A stretch of DNA of 64,000 bases. Source: Akebia trifoliata (lineage: Eukaryota; Streptophyta; Magnoliopsida; Ranunculales; Lardizabalaceae). This document shows, one piece after another, positions 43,851 through 55,019 of this stretch (position 1 is its first letter; every line of letters starts with the position of its first letter). The stretch is from contig JADQWC010000286.1 in NCBI GenBank assembly GCA_017979445.1, positions 1 to 64,000 of the forward strand, read 5' to 3'. The position numbers and the translations under genes were made by a program. The notes under the pieces were generated by a model. That model saw only the letters and a list, made by a program, of their open reading frames with translations, was not told where the DNA came from and searched no databases.

Positions 43851-44977
43851 TCAAGAAAATTTATCAAATAATTCGCTCATGTCGGCATCCGTCCATTCTC
43901 TTGCTTCGTCAAGAATCGCTAATTCTGAAGAAAATGGTTCTTTGTGTAATTGTCTTGAGTCATCTTCTGTCCATTCCAATAAATGGTGATCTTGCTCGGC
44001 TACCATATGAATATTGCTGGCTTGTTGTTGGAGTGAATTTACAATAACGTCCTCGTTGGATGTGGAAGCAAGCCTTCTATTTATTTCATCCATTGAAATG
44101 CCACAGTGTGACAACCAATCAAAACGATCTCTTAAAATATCTTGTAAATGATTGTCTTGTGTCGTCATGGCCACCATCACTGGTAATGTTGATTCCATCA
44201 TTGGTACTACTAATGCTGATGGAGCTTCATTTGATTTCTTCACGTTCTCGTGAATCCGACATACGACCCAGTCTTCCAACTGCATGTTAACAATAAAGAA
44301 ATTAATTATTATCATGAAATTAAATATTAATCAAAAATAGAAGAAGAAGAAGAAAGATCCATACATTGATTTTCTTCAAGTTGTTCAGCCGTTTCGTATG
44401 CGAGCTCTCAATGATTAGGTATTCATGCATAATCCAATTGGTTTTTTGGTGAGACTTCCCTCTAAAGAACACCAAAGTTCTCTTGCACCCAATTATCTCT
44501 TTCTTGAGATAGATTTGTTTATCACCCGTAGTCCTCCAAAAACCATCAACCGTAAGACGATTTGGACGTTTCCCATTGGGATGCTTTCGATACCTTTGTG
44601 TGAAGAAGTAAAAGTCTTTCTCCATTTGAAGTTTGTACATCTCTGTTCAATTAATTAACAAATAAATAATTAAAAATTAATTAAACTTCATCTCTCAAAA
44701 AAAAAAAAAATAAATAAATAAATAAATAAATAACAAGAACAACCAACAACCAACATCCAAATTTATTTATGAGAGTGAAACCTGCGAGATTTTCAGGATT
44801 GTATTGGTAGAGATTCTCTTCTGGAATTTTCTTACAAGGTAATTCTTGATCCAAAATTTTTTTGAGAAGATAATCCAATATTAATTCTTGATCGGTAGGA
44901 CAGAAACGATAACCCGGTGGAAGCATGAAGCATTCTTCTTCTTGAACATTAACACGTCCTCTTTCTTGATATTCCAT
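43851..44977 (-). CDS. NAC-domain transcription factor, three exons, apparently intact
   Basis: Exons on the minus strand: 44977-44782, 44642-44365, 44279-43851, with GT-AG introns of 139 and 85 bases. Phases fit exactly and give 300 residues. NAC subdomains: A MLPPGYRFCPTDQELILDYL (about residues 18-37), B ENLYQYNPENLAE, C FYFFTQRYRKHPNGKRPNR, D GFWRTTGDK ... CKRTLVFFRGK, E NWIMHEY ... LEDWVVCRIHE. The C-terminal half is acidic (WTEDDS, ELFDKFS end), as for an activation domain. Odd: the usual RFHPTDEEL is RFCPTDQEL and the DNA-contact WKATG is FWRTTG, so this is a divergent NAC. Partial copies lie at 56595-57483 and 63727-64000. Confidence 0.9.
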
Positions 44978-45131
44978 CTTTTTGTTCTTGATTCTTTAGA
45001 TTTCTTGTATGTACGTACGTACGTAGTAGAAGGACCGATTGGAATTTGAAACTACTTCCAAGTTAAACTAAACAGCTGGAAAAAACCCAATCGCAATCTT
45101 CTTCTCTCAAGCCTACGTTGAATGGATCTCT

Positions 45132-45243
45132 CACGTGTATGATGTATTCGGAGATAGAAAATGGATTTTTATAGAAGAGTAGGGATCCAGAATGGTGTCC
45201 CCTACTTAAACAAGGTAAGATGGCACCCATCTTATGCCACGTG
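45132..45243 (-). promoter_or_regulatory. Putative NAC promoter: TATA box and two G-boxes
   Basis: On the minus strand TATAAAAA lies at about 45166-45175, roughly 190 bases before the ATG at 44977. CACGTG G-box cores lie at 45238-45243 (65 bases upstream of the TATA, in CACGTGGCA context on the minus strand) and at 45132-45137 (just downstream). Such elements are bound by bZIP/bHLH factors and are common in ABA- and stress-responsive promoters; response here is inference. Confidence 0.45.
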
Positions 45244-47058
45244 TAATCTTTTTGAGACCTATTGACCGTTGGATGTGTGGTCTATCCCTTGGAGAATCTA
45301 CCTCTTGAAAAAGAGTTTAAATCCATCGATTATAAGACAATTGCCATAATCAATTGATGCACAGCACATCACCAATCAAGGGATTGACCAAATATCCATA
45401 CCGTCAGTGGGTGTCCCCAAAAATTCAACCATTTACTTATTTTATTTTTTTAAATTGGGGTTTAATAAGTGAAAGTTGGGGTGCCAAGAGAAGATCCCTT
45501 AGTTAATTATTTGTTTGTTACAATGGGAAAAATGCTTGTTATACTATTTGATATACCATCCCCTTTTTTGAGAAATATTGATTAACATGACTACTTCGTG
45601 TCAATAGATAAGATAATCGGTATTTATATATGCTAGTTAGATCTCTTATTGTATTGTTCATTAGAGCAATCAATTCAGACCCATCGAGATACATACAACT
45701 AGCTATTTCTCAGGGTCATCCAAGAATATATCATTTGAAAATTTATCAATAATCTAACATCCATCAATGAGGGCTTAAATTCGGTCGATCCAACTATATC
45801 CATACCCATGTCTAAATTATTTATCTTAATCTACATCCGTATTTGACTTAGAAGAGAGATCGTTTTTTTTTTTTTTTTTTTTTTCTTTTGTTTGGAAGGG
45901 CATATGGAGATTTGAAGGTGTGACCAAGGGAGCAAACCCAGTCGCCCTTACCTATCTCAGCTAATCCCTGGTGGATAAGAAAAGAAAGATCTTAAGGTTG
46001 AAGAAAAGAGACATATCTTTAACAAGAAAAATCAACGGCATTTCTCGAAATGAGGGTATTTAAGTTATTAAACATTTTTATTTGACTTGGTCGAGCTGAC
46101 TCCCAAGGTTTTAACTTGACTTGACTCGATGGACATTCAAGTTGAATCGAGTTTTCAGATTTAAAACTATGTTTTTGAGTGGTTTTGGGTCGTTAGAATT
46201 GAATGGGTTTACCATTAGTAAGTAATTGAATAGATTTAATATTGTGTTTTTTTGTAACAATGTTGCAGGTTGCTCCTTTTCTTTTTGTAATGATCTTCAC
46301 TACTGAAAATATATTGCAGGTTGCTCCTTTTCTCTTATTGTCTTTCCATTGTAATTTATAATGCACTCTTCTTCCCTCATATTTTACCTTTTATTTTTCT
46401 CTTTTGTAAGTGATTCCTTCCTTCGAGCAGCACAAGCTTCTTATGACTTAACTTATCATATCCAACTTACATGTCTACATCCAAATCAAAATATATTTCA
46501 CTTGACAAGTTATAAACATGCAGTCTGATTTGTAGGCCCCAAGTCTAGAGTTGGAGTTCTTGACCAATCCAAATGCTCTTTCAAAGTGAGAATAACCACA
46601 AGTAAATTCATTATAAATAGAAAGAACCAATACAGTGAATGCTTCTGAAGTTCTTTTATTGGATATGTTCCCACTACGTCATAAGGGGCAATAAATGACT
46701 GCTCTTTTACCGTCGCAAGAACAGTCGTTTTAAAAGGAGTTGTGTTTTAATTGTGATTACCAATAAAAGTCAGGAAAAACGGTTGTCTTAGACAGTCGTT
46801 TTTTTGGATTTATAATTTTTAAAAAAAAATTTATTTTTTCTTCATTTATAAATTGAAAAAATGAATCATTACAATCGGAAAAAATGTGCCCTGTTGACAC
46901 CTAACGTGGTTATAGGACCAGAACACCATTCTGGATTGCAGCTCTTTTTTTCTTTCCTACAAACTAATGCAAATTTCAGAAAATGTTCAAATAGATTAAA
47001 GGCCAAATAACGGAAAAATATGCAAGAATCTAGTGTGCTCCCTATTACTATATATCAA
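45244..47058. other. Intergenic; possible CACTA end
   Basis: CACTACGTCATAAGGGG at 46672 followed by several AAACGACTGT/ACAGTCGTTTT motifs in both orientations (to about 46830) resembles the terminal and subterminal layout of CACTA transposons, but no second terminus was found. An inverted SINE lies at 45863-45973. A short tandem GTTGCAGGTTGCTCCTTTTC repeat lies at 46260-46330. No gene. Confidence 0.4.
45863..45973 (-). mobile_element. SINE, inverted truncated copy
   Basis: Reverse complement has GGGATTAGCTGAGATAGGTAAG, GACTGGGTTTGCTCC and TTCAAATCTCCATATG, aligned with the SINE at 33802. The 22-base poly-T at 45863-45884 is its poly-A tail; the part between the B box and tail is deleted. Confidence 0.65.
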
Positions 47059-47230
47059 TCAACATTTTAATCCTCTGCAGACCATTAGCCATATTATTAT
47101 AATGAGGGCAAGGAATGCCGTTCCAACCATCAGCTTCAACCTGAGCTTTTGAAGCCACATCTTCCTCCGAAGTTGCCTACCCTGCCTCTGGAAGCTATTT
47201 GCCGGAAAACAGGATATGCATCCTCTGCCC
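47059..47230 (-). pseudogene. R-SNARE (VAMP72-type) C-terminal exon
   Basis: The minus strand reads FQRQGRQLRRKMWLQKLRLK, then a hydrophobic membrane anchor LMVGTAFLALIIIIWLMVC, then RGLKC and stop (47059-47061). VAMP721/722-type SNAREs end in LRRKMWxQNMKxKL, a single transmembrane segment and CxGFxC. These proteins drive fusion of secretory vesicles. Only the end of the SNARE motif and the anchor are here; no longin domain is seen. It sits next to the TIO fragment in the same orientation, with no gene between. Confidence 0.75.
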
Positions 47231-47432
47231 CTGAGAGAACGGAATTAACCTGTTACATAGTAACGATAACAGGATGAAACAAGACATTTTGCATTGTACG
47301 GTGCAAGACTTTGATCACAAAGTTTACAAGAAGATGACAAGTTACAAGGATAATCCTTGTACCAGATATATTTCTATACAATCTAGGTGATGAAGTGCAT
47401 CAATGATTGGAATTGAGCACATTTTACTAGTT
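47231..47432. other. Gap between VAMP and TIO fragments
   Basis: Short non-coding interval; nothing recognised. Confidence 0.5.
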
Positions 47433-49133
47433 TTAGGATTCAGCTGCTTTACTGATAATGGGAGAAGCATAATTGGCAATTGCTGCATCTGGGGATTGTC
47501 TAAGGCGTCCAACAATCGAGTACAGCTCTGATGAGTGAAGGAATTGTCTGCATAGAGGGTGGGCACACATTTTCGCTAATAAGAAGAGAGTGATCTTTAG
47601 AGGTGACCCATTTACTGCATCCCTTCTACTCAGACCCAAAGCTACAGTTGAAGAGTCGGAGACAAGCTTTAACAAAGCCTGCAGAGAGCAAACAATGCAG
47701 TTAAAATGTCAAGGAATCTAGTGTCATGTATGATACTCTAGGCTGTAGGCTCAATCGAAAGCCTTAACTGGTTAACCACGAACATGCCCCCTCCCCAAAC
47801 AAAAAAATAATAATAATAAATAAAATTTTCCTCCCATTTAACGTTTATAGCTAAAATGAATGTTATTAAGATCATTTAACTCCTTCCTCACTTAAACTAG
47901 TAAATTTGAAATGCATGATAGTCTGTGTAGCGTCAATTAGAAATGTTTTTAGGTGACAGATTTATAATGGTGGATAAAGAAAAAATGATTGAGAGACTTT
48001 TTAAAAACTTGAGCTTTATGTGAGAAGCATTAGTACTGGAGAGACGCAAGTCAATGGACTTTAGACAAGCCATCAAATCTCCATGTTTGTTAATAACATT
48101 TGAGGCTAACAGCCCACCACACGAAGGCCAAAAAGCCACCCCATGCTCGTTTAAGACATAGATTAAACTGACAGATTTAAGACTGGAAAGCAGAATGTAC
48201 ATAACTGACAGACCTGTATCGCTCCCTTAGAAACAACATCTTCACAGAGCTTGCTGGAGTTACGGACAAGATTACTGAGGGCACCTGCTGCATTTGCTTT
48301 GGACTTGTCTTCTTCCACTGAAAACAGAAGATTAATGAGTAGCGGAATGGATCTCCCGAGTTTCCTCTTAAACAGGTCATTGTGGTACACAGCGTTGCCA
48401 ATCTGGAGAGATGAGAATGTTAGATCAACAACATTTGTTAAAGGTCAATATCACATAAATGTATGTTTTCTTCAGATATAATATCATTAGCTTTCAAACA
48501 AATCAGTAAATAGAATTAGGGCCATGAAGTCATGGTCGATGAAGTCACGGAAAGCAGTAACTCCACAAGAAAGACAATGACATATTGGAGAAACAGTCCA
48601 TACAACACCTTTAGGTGATAACCCAACTTGATCCTTTGAGCCATCTAATTCTTGAAGATTGTCAGCTAATAAACAAATAAGGAGATGAGGTATACCATTT
48701 GCACATGCCTGTTGAACGGCTAATGGCCCTTCCCACTTAAGTCTGATTTCCATCAAACCAACACACCCATCTCTAAGGCCATGCCAATATGAGAGCATAC
48801 CATTCTGGTTAGCAATTACTTCATTTGAGGATTGGATACTTACGAGGCCACATAGTGTGGAAGTCGGACGGATCAAAGGAATGGCAGTTTCAGAGACGGG
48901 GGATTCAGAAGGAACTCCACTTTCAAGGGATAGAACAGCTGCAAGAGCTAGCATGGCCGCTGCACAATGTGGTTGTAAGGATGTCGTCACCATAGTATCA
49001 TTAGAAGAAGACTAATGGGCAAGGATCGAAAATCGAAAAAGCTGTTTCTTTGCAGAAGTCGTAAGCATGAATGATGCAGAAACTCTTCCAGACACCTTCA
49101 GACATTGTGCTATAGTTGCAAGGGTAAGACAAG
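47433..49133 (-). pseudogene. FUSED/TIO-type kinase, C-terminal ARM-region pseudogene
   Basis: TIO is the plant FUSED kinase needed at the phragmoplast in pollen and cytokinesis; its long C-terminal part has ARM-like repeats. Three minus-strand blocks match it: about 49133-48487 (IAQCLKVSGRVSASFMLTTS, SLQPHCAAAMLALAAVLSLE, GLSPKGVVWTVSPICHCLS), 48402-48214 (IGNAVYHNDLFKRKLGRSIP, KSKANAAGALSNLVRNSSKL; CAG/GT sites), and 47678-47433 (ALLKLVSDSSTVAL, LYSIVGRLRQSPDAAIANYA, stop). A TAG stop lies in the first block after FSILAH, its end lacks a donor, and the large middle region and the kinase domain are missing. Confidence 0.85.
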
Positions 49134-49435
49134 AATACAGAACCACGACACGTGCGCTGGATATTTTGAACTTTTGATTAGTTGTTTACAAACTCTAAAT
49201 ACTACAGTCCAATTAGAATTAAAGAAATCAACTTTATATCATGTATAATTTAAAGGTTGGAGGATGAATGAAACTGAAAATATTGTAATGTGAAATTATG
49301 CAACAATGAATAGATTCCAAAACATAAATTTGACGAATTGCATGTCAGCTGCCTATATGGTCGAAATAAACATATATATATACACTTGTGTGTGTGTGAT
49401 AGAAGCTGAAAACATTCCCATATGACCCATCAAGT

Positions 49436-49712
49436 GATTAAGCATATTCTCATCTTGGTATTCGCCATATGCAATCAACTACTTGGCATCAGCTATTATA
49501 GCTACAACCCTAACTGTTGGCTGTTTCAAAGCTGCCATGGAGGAAGCTACTGTGCTGCAAATATCTCAAATGAAATGGCTCCTCAGTATAAAGTGAAAAA
49601 CAAACTTAGTATAAACATGAGCATTGACCTTCTAAATGACTCAAAGTTGATGAAAACATCAGCAGTTGGATGTGAAAGACAGGCTGCTTCAATGCTATGC
49701 TACGAATCAGAG
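49436..49712 (-). pseudogene. ATP-citrate lyase beta subunit fragment, copy 2
   Basis: Same two blocks as at 29640: SIEAACLSHPTADVFINFES (about 49695-49635), and SSMAALKQPTVRVVAIIADA (about 49540-49480). The downstream LIAY segment is preceded by a stop and a deletion relative to the family. The plus strand of the same bases happens to be open for 99 codons; that frame has a hydrophobic start and several Cys but is antisense to the ACLB similarity and I do not accept it as a gene. Confidence 0.7.
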
Positions 49713-51179
49713 CATCTTTAAAAACTGAAATTTGAATTATTGTATGACCAGTAACAAGAACAAAAATTCCAATGTATTTAAAAAAAAAATTGAATTAATT
49801 GCTCAAAACTATCAAAGAGTGATAAAAAAATATCCATAAAATATTCTTAACATTGTCGTAGGGTCATTATTAAAAGTAGCACTTGCCCACCACCGTTAGA
49901 TGCATCATAACAATGTCTTTTTAAATCATGATCAAGAAAGCAAACCTAGGTACATAGAAAAACTTGTGGGTTCTAGCATGTCTATGGTATCATCACCCAT
50001 AGATTTTAGGGTAAGCTAGTTAGCACCTTCAATATTCTATACCCTTGTTCAACAGTTAAAAATTATATAAACTACTTTGAGAAATTGAAAGAAACTATAG
50101 GAAGTATGAGTGTAGGGAAACCACTTGGGGCTTACACATTTCAAAAGTCACAGAACTTTATAAATGGGATTGTTCATAAGGTAAATTAATTTACTCGAGT
50201 AAATTCTTTCCAAATTTGGGTTTCAGGGTTTAAAGAGGCCAATGGGGCTGGAAATACACATGTTGGCATATTAAATACACTTTTTTTTTAAACTAAACTA
50301 TATATATAATGAAATCACCTAGAAGGGAAGTTTTATCAATTTTAGATCAAGTTCATATGCGGTAGAGTGTCACCTTGACGTGGTGGAAGTCACCACTACA
50401 ATACAGGAACTTAGGCATTACCTTGCAGTTCATACAAGTACAACAACCATAACTTGAAACCAATATGGCTGATTAGTCCAGAATAACAGTTCTCAGACCT
50501 AAATATTCATTTCTAATTAGTCTGCATCACACAAAAAAAAAAGAAAAAAAGAAAAAAAAAGGATATCTATTATGGTCATATTGGAATCCTTGAAGTGCCG
50601 AATTTGGAAACAAACCAAAGATTTGACCCCGACTTCGGTGTTACCTACTCAAACTTAGTTTTGAATAACTCAAACACATAAAACCTTTCCAATTATGAAA
50701 GAAAAATCAGAGAACTACATTAAATATTTCTCAATTCTTGAATGGTTCAAGGTGTTACTTGATATCGACAATCCAATATGGGCATGCAATCTGATACAAG
50801 GTTGAAGGAAGCACATACAATGGTTTCACTCTTACAATGTTCAGTTTACATTGTACTCGAGTTAGAAGTTAAGGTTAGAGTCCAGCTTCCTAACACACTA
50901 CAATAATCAGCCATAACCACAGCAGATGGAAGACATTCTATTTAGTGATGTGCAGCAATACTAAGATTTAACATGGCAGTGCAACTATGTTATAGCACTT
51001 CAATACTCATAAATCTTACAGCAATAATAAATCTTATGTTAGTCCAACTGAATTCATCTAAATTACAGAGTATAACACCAATGTAGCATATGAGAACATG
51101 AAGGTAATGCAACTACAAATGCATCAAAGAAAATAGTCAATAAGTAAAGTTGTCATTTTTTTACCACTTTTGCGTTACT

Positions 51180-51404
51180 TCAATCATAAAGATCCTCATC
51201 ATGTACCCATTCATCCACACTAAAATCAGGAAATGAACGACAACCATTCGCATAAAACCATTGACCTTTCTCAATGATCGCCCAAATTAATCTTTTTTTT
51301 TCTTTCGACCACCAATTCAGGTGCAAAAGTACTAGTTTACATTTATAATTATTAGGTCTATAAGGAGTGAGCCAAACATTCATGGATCTATAGGCAAAGA
51401 ACAT
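51180..51404 (-). pseudogene. Unidentified terminal exon, copy 2
   Basis: Same as 31204-31440: LTPYRPNNYKCKLV ... WAIIEKGQWFYANGCRSFPD ... DLYD stop. In this copy the frame runs open for 74 codons. Family unknown. Confidence 0.4.
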
Positions 51405-51595
51405 GACAAGACTTATAGATGCTTAGGATACCACTAGGAAGATGGAGATATTGGTGAGGATGTGTGACAAAGAATAAGAGGTAGGTGACTGAAGTAGAAA
51501 TGTGCTTCTGAAGTATTATGTGACTGGCATGTACCAAAAAACTACATGCAAATTTACAAAACAACAATAATACCAAACTAATTACAAATACTGAC

Positions 51596-52617
51596 CTGAT
51601 CGAACTTTGATAGCTGATCCACAGCATCATTCCCAACCAGTGCTTCACCGACAAACAGGACCAAGTCTGGCTTGTAGAGGTAGATCAGTTTGGAGAGTGC
51701 TCTCATCAATGGTTCATTATCCTGAGAACATAAATACTTCTCTTACTTACACAGTTCAACATACCTATACAAAACAAATTTGCAACATTGCAAGAACCAA
51801 ACTGATATAACTGTGCTAATTCCAGTAAGAGAACATGTCCTATACACAGCAAAAAAACAGTCCATGAGAGAGGACATGTGGCAAATACATGGGAAACAAC
51901 ACCACCATTAAGACTAGTCAGGTCTTCTATGTCCAAAATATACCTCACTTGATCATCATAATAATCCTATTTTCACAGAAAAATGTCAATAGAGAAGGTT
52001 AGGATTAGAGATTGATCAATTATTTGGCAATTTGGCAAAAGGACATCTGGTTCAGAACCATCAAGTGTTTGGTTTTCCTAGTCCCATCTAAAAGCGTGCC
52101 ACATATTTAAATGATGCAGACAAAAATAACCCTCCAACATGAATTAATCTATGTTGTAGCAATCCCAAACTATCTAAGATTAAGGTAGCAAGCATATGAT
52201 CCGAAGAGACAAGCCTTAACAGATGATGAGGAGAATATCGTGGAACTCTCTAGAAGTTAATATTGTACCTGCATTTGTCCAGCTGTATCTATAAGAACAA
52301 CATCTGAACCATTGCAAGTAGCCTCCTGGATGGCTTCCTTTCCAACAATTGCGGGATCTTTTTCATAGCCCTTCTCAAATATGGGAATCTGGAGAAAAGG
52401 CAGTACATTGGGTATGATTCACTCAGTACAACCAAGATTGCAACAAATACAACATTTACAAATTTCTCCTCCTTGGGCCAACAGAGGCCCAAAGGTTGAA
52501 CATTATTGGACAGTGTGATTCCTACCTGGAGTCTACGTGCATGAGTCCGAAGCTGCTCAATGGCTCCTAACCGGAATGTATCACAAGCAGCCATCATGAC
52601 ACTGACCAGTATGCAAC
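51596..52617 (-). pseudogene. SRP receptor alpha (SR-alpha/FtsY-type GTPase) exons
   Basis: Docks ribosome-SRP complexes at the ER. Three exons with correct CAG/GT borders: 52617-52526 (VMMAACDTFRLGAIEQLRTH ARRLQ), 52388-52269 (IPIFEKGYEKDPAI, then DVVLIDTAGQMQ with the G3 motif DTAGQ), 51721-51596 ([35 protein letters not shown]). These cover the I-box to G3 part of the NG domain. The P-loop exon upstream and the G4/G5 exon downstream (LLTKFDTIDDKVGAAL-type) are absent, so the piece cannot make a GTPase. Exon sequences themselves carry no stops, suggesting fairly recent capture. Confidence 0.85.
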
Positions 52618-52978
52618 CTGCAGAATAATGACATTCCAAAAATTGTTTATTTTAGTGAGGAAGGTAGGTGGATGAGTCATCGCTTGATAAAACTATGTGG
52701 CAGGCAATTAGAGTTGACTGGTTTAATCATGTACTGTCAAAAAAATTAATCAGTTCATAGCAAGTACTAAAATTTCATCCATGTATGTGTTGAGTGTAAA
52801 GAAATTCTAAAACAAACATCTCTCAGCACATGGATCATACTGTAAAGAAGATTTAGTGGTTTAGATCGAATATATGCTACTTGTAAACAACAGGGCTAAT
52901 TTAATACATACAATTTTTTGCCAAAATCCAAATGAGTCTTCTCCCTTTCTCTCCCCCAAAAATGGTTATAAAGGATTT

Positions 52979-54820
52979 TTAACATAGTATATGTTGCTGA
53001 AGACATTCTTTCAACTTTTTAAAGGTGACAGGCTTTGATACAAGTGAGTCCATACCATTTGCTAGACACTCATCTGCGCTCTCTGCCAATGCATTTGCTG
53101 TCATCTGTGATATGTATAACCAATTCCGTTAGTCAACATATATGTATTGCAAACACTCATAAAAAATTCTAAGACGGTATGAAACTTTATATATGTGTGT
53201 GTGTGTGGGGGGTTGTGTCAAAATCTGACACGTCCAATGCGGATACGTGACCCTTTTAAAAAGTCCACGCAACATAGATTTAATTGTACTCTTTTTTGGA
53301 TGATTGGAATAGAACATAAATAAAGATTCAGAAATTAAATATAAATATATATATATGTACAGGGTCCCGATCAGCACCAAAAATTTTAGCCAAGTATTTT
53401 TGTCCTACATGGGTTAGAAGTTTTGGAATGGGCAGATTTTTGGTGAGGATGATCTTACACCTCACCAAAAATCAGCCCATTCCAAAACTTCTAGCCCCAT
53501 GTTTACAAGTTGAAAAATCGTGGACCGTCAATTTTTTGTAAATCATTTTTGATGGGGTTAGAAATGTTGGAATGGGCTGATTTTTGGTGATGATGATCTC
53601 CTCACCGTAGAGATCATCCTCACCAAAAATCAGCCCATTCCAAAACTTCTAACCCATGTTTTGAAAAATGTTTTGCCAAAATGTTTGGTGCTGAACATTT
53701 CCCATATGTATATATATATATATTGGATGGTAATGTTCATCCAATCAGATCAAATTTTTTATCAAGAGCATCACTTAAGTTGGACCCATCAAAAGGCACA
53801 GGCAGGTTCAACCCGATCCCTTGATGGTAATGAATCTGAAGAAGGCTCGGGTCAGTCAATTCTGGCTTCTACAGCGGCATCCCAGTTTCCACTTTCCTCA
53901 TAAGATCATGTCAACCTTGTTGCTTGAAGACCATCCATCACTGGCATGCATACATCCTGAATGGTATTACAAACAATTATGAATATAACTTGCTTGTACA
54001 AGTCTCAACGCTTGCAAGCTAAATCTGCTCGATCCTACTTCCATCAAAGAACATGTATGGAACTCTGCTTGAATAACAAGTTATTGACCCAATATAAGAA
54101 GGAGCCCTATTGTGCAGGTTGAAGGCTTAAAAAGGATGATTGGAAGGCACATACTTTAACCGAAAAACTTGGTTCCAGATAGCACAGCATGAGAAGACAT
54201 GGTTAGTTTGGTTAAGATTTAAGACTTTCATGATGATGACCAAGATATTCTTGATCCTAAAAACTTGTAAAATGAACCAAGAACTATTCAGATTCAAGAG
54301 ATTACCATTAGAATCAGATCATATCGAGAAAAACATTGGAAAGCAAAACATGTCAAACAAAGTTGACTAGTTTCAAAAACATCTAGAACTATTCATATTC
54401 AAGAGATTACCATCAGAATGAGATCATATCTCTGACTCTGAAGTGCACGCACAGCTTCGACACCATTATTCACAACAACTATGTCGTGACCTACTTAAAA
54501 TCTTCACGTGGTCTTGATCGAACCTGGATAACATAGATCAATATCATCCAACAGCTAACACTAATAAACACAATTCATCCCTCATGTACAAGAGAGAAAT
54601 TGGAACAAGTGCAATTGATGTTAATTAGTTCAGAGCCATTAAACAAACAGGAAATCTACCTGGTTTATGAAAATAAGAAGAGTTTGGGACTGGCATAATG
54701 AGGAATGAATTTTTCGTAGTGCTTGTGTCATCAATCGTGGTTGTACCTCTGGGAAAGAGCCATTTATAGCACCATCAAGTTCACATTGGGAAACAAGAGC
54801 TGCTTACCTGCAGAAGTCAT
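52979..54820 (-). pseudogene. AHK5-like receiver-domain exons, copy 2
   Basis: Exons: 54490-54411 (receiver beta2-beta3, QSQRYDLILM), 53956 to about 53833 (DVCMPVMDGLQATRL, SYEESGNWDAAVEA), 53104-52979 ([41 protein letters not shown], stop), with CAG acceptors. The phospho-acceptor Asp, the Thr/Ser switch and the Lys of SKPVT are present. Two stops in the middle exon stand where Arg (CGA) is expected, as from CpG decay. The last exon has no counterpart in copy 1, whose homology ends at about 41028. A foldback MITE lies in the intron before the last exon. No kinase, HAMP or PAS exons. Confidence 0.8.
53362..53703. mobile_element. Foldback MITE, complete, with 9-bp target duplication
   Basis: 342 bp. 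Ends GGGTCCCGATCAGCACCAAA and its inverse TTTGGTGCTGAACATTTCCC (14 of 20 matched). Flanks ATATGTACA (53353-53361) and ATATGTATA (53704-53712) are a 9-bp duplication with one change, the size made by Mutator-like transposases. Inside are two consecutive palindromes (about 53408-53500 and 53557-53656) with arms of about 40 bases. Absent from the duplicate at about 41200, so it inserted after the D2 duplication or was lost there. Confidence 0.75.
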
Positions 54821-55019
54821 CAGCTTATGTGAAGGAAAAGAAGTGAACTCACAACTAAATGAAATAATTACTGACCGCGGAAGAACAATGTCCAGCAATA
54901 GAATACCAAGAAAGTCTATAACTGATCCAAGAGTAGTACCACCTCACAGTTCCTCTTGTATAAACCCAGGACAAACAAATTTTCAGCATTTCCTTATATC
55001 AAGAGAAATTTTTACGTAG

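Larger units (their letters stand above)
41028..44805. repeat. Segmental duplication D2, copy 1
   Basis: Collinear with about 53168-57483: microsatellite, AHK5-like exons, dispersed repeat, NAC exons 3 and 2, ending in NAC exon 1. Copy 2 has extra insertions (foldback MITE at 53362-53703, SINE at 55551) and lacks most of NAC exon 1. Identity looks about 90%. Confidence 0.85.
49222..51440. repeat. Segmental duplication D1, copy 2
   Basis: Partner of 29384-31462. It starts just upstream of the TIO fragment and ends before the SRP-receptor exons. Confidence 0.85.

Noticed and set aside
49422..49721. 99-codon plus-strand ORF resembling a small secreted Cys-containing peptide
   Set aside because: It is antisense to clear ATP-citrate lyase beta similarity, and the duplicate at 29640 has a frameshift; hydrophobic start is likely chance.
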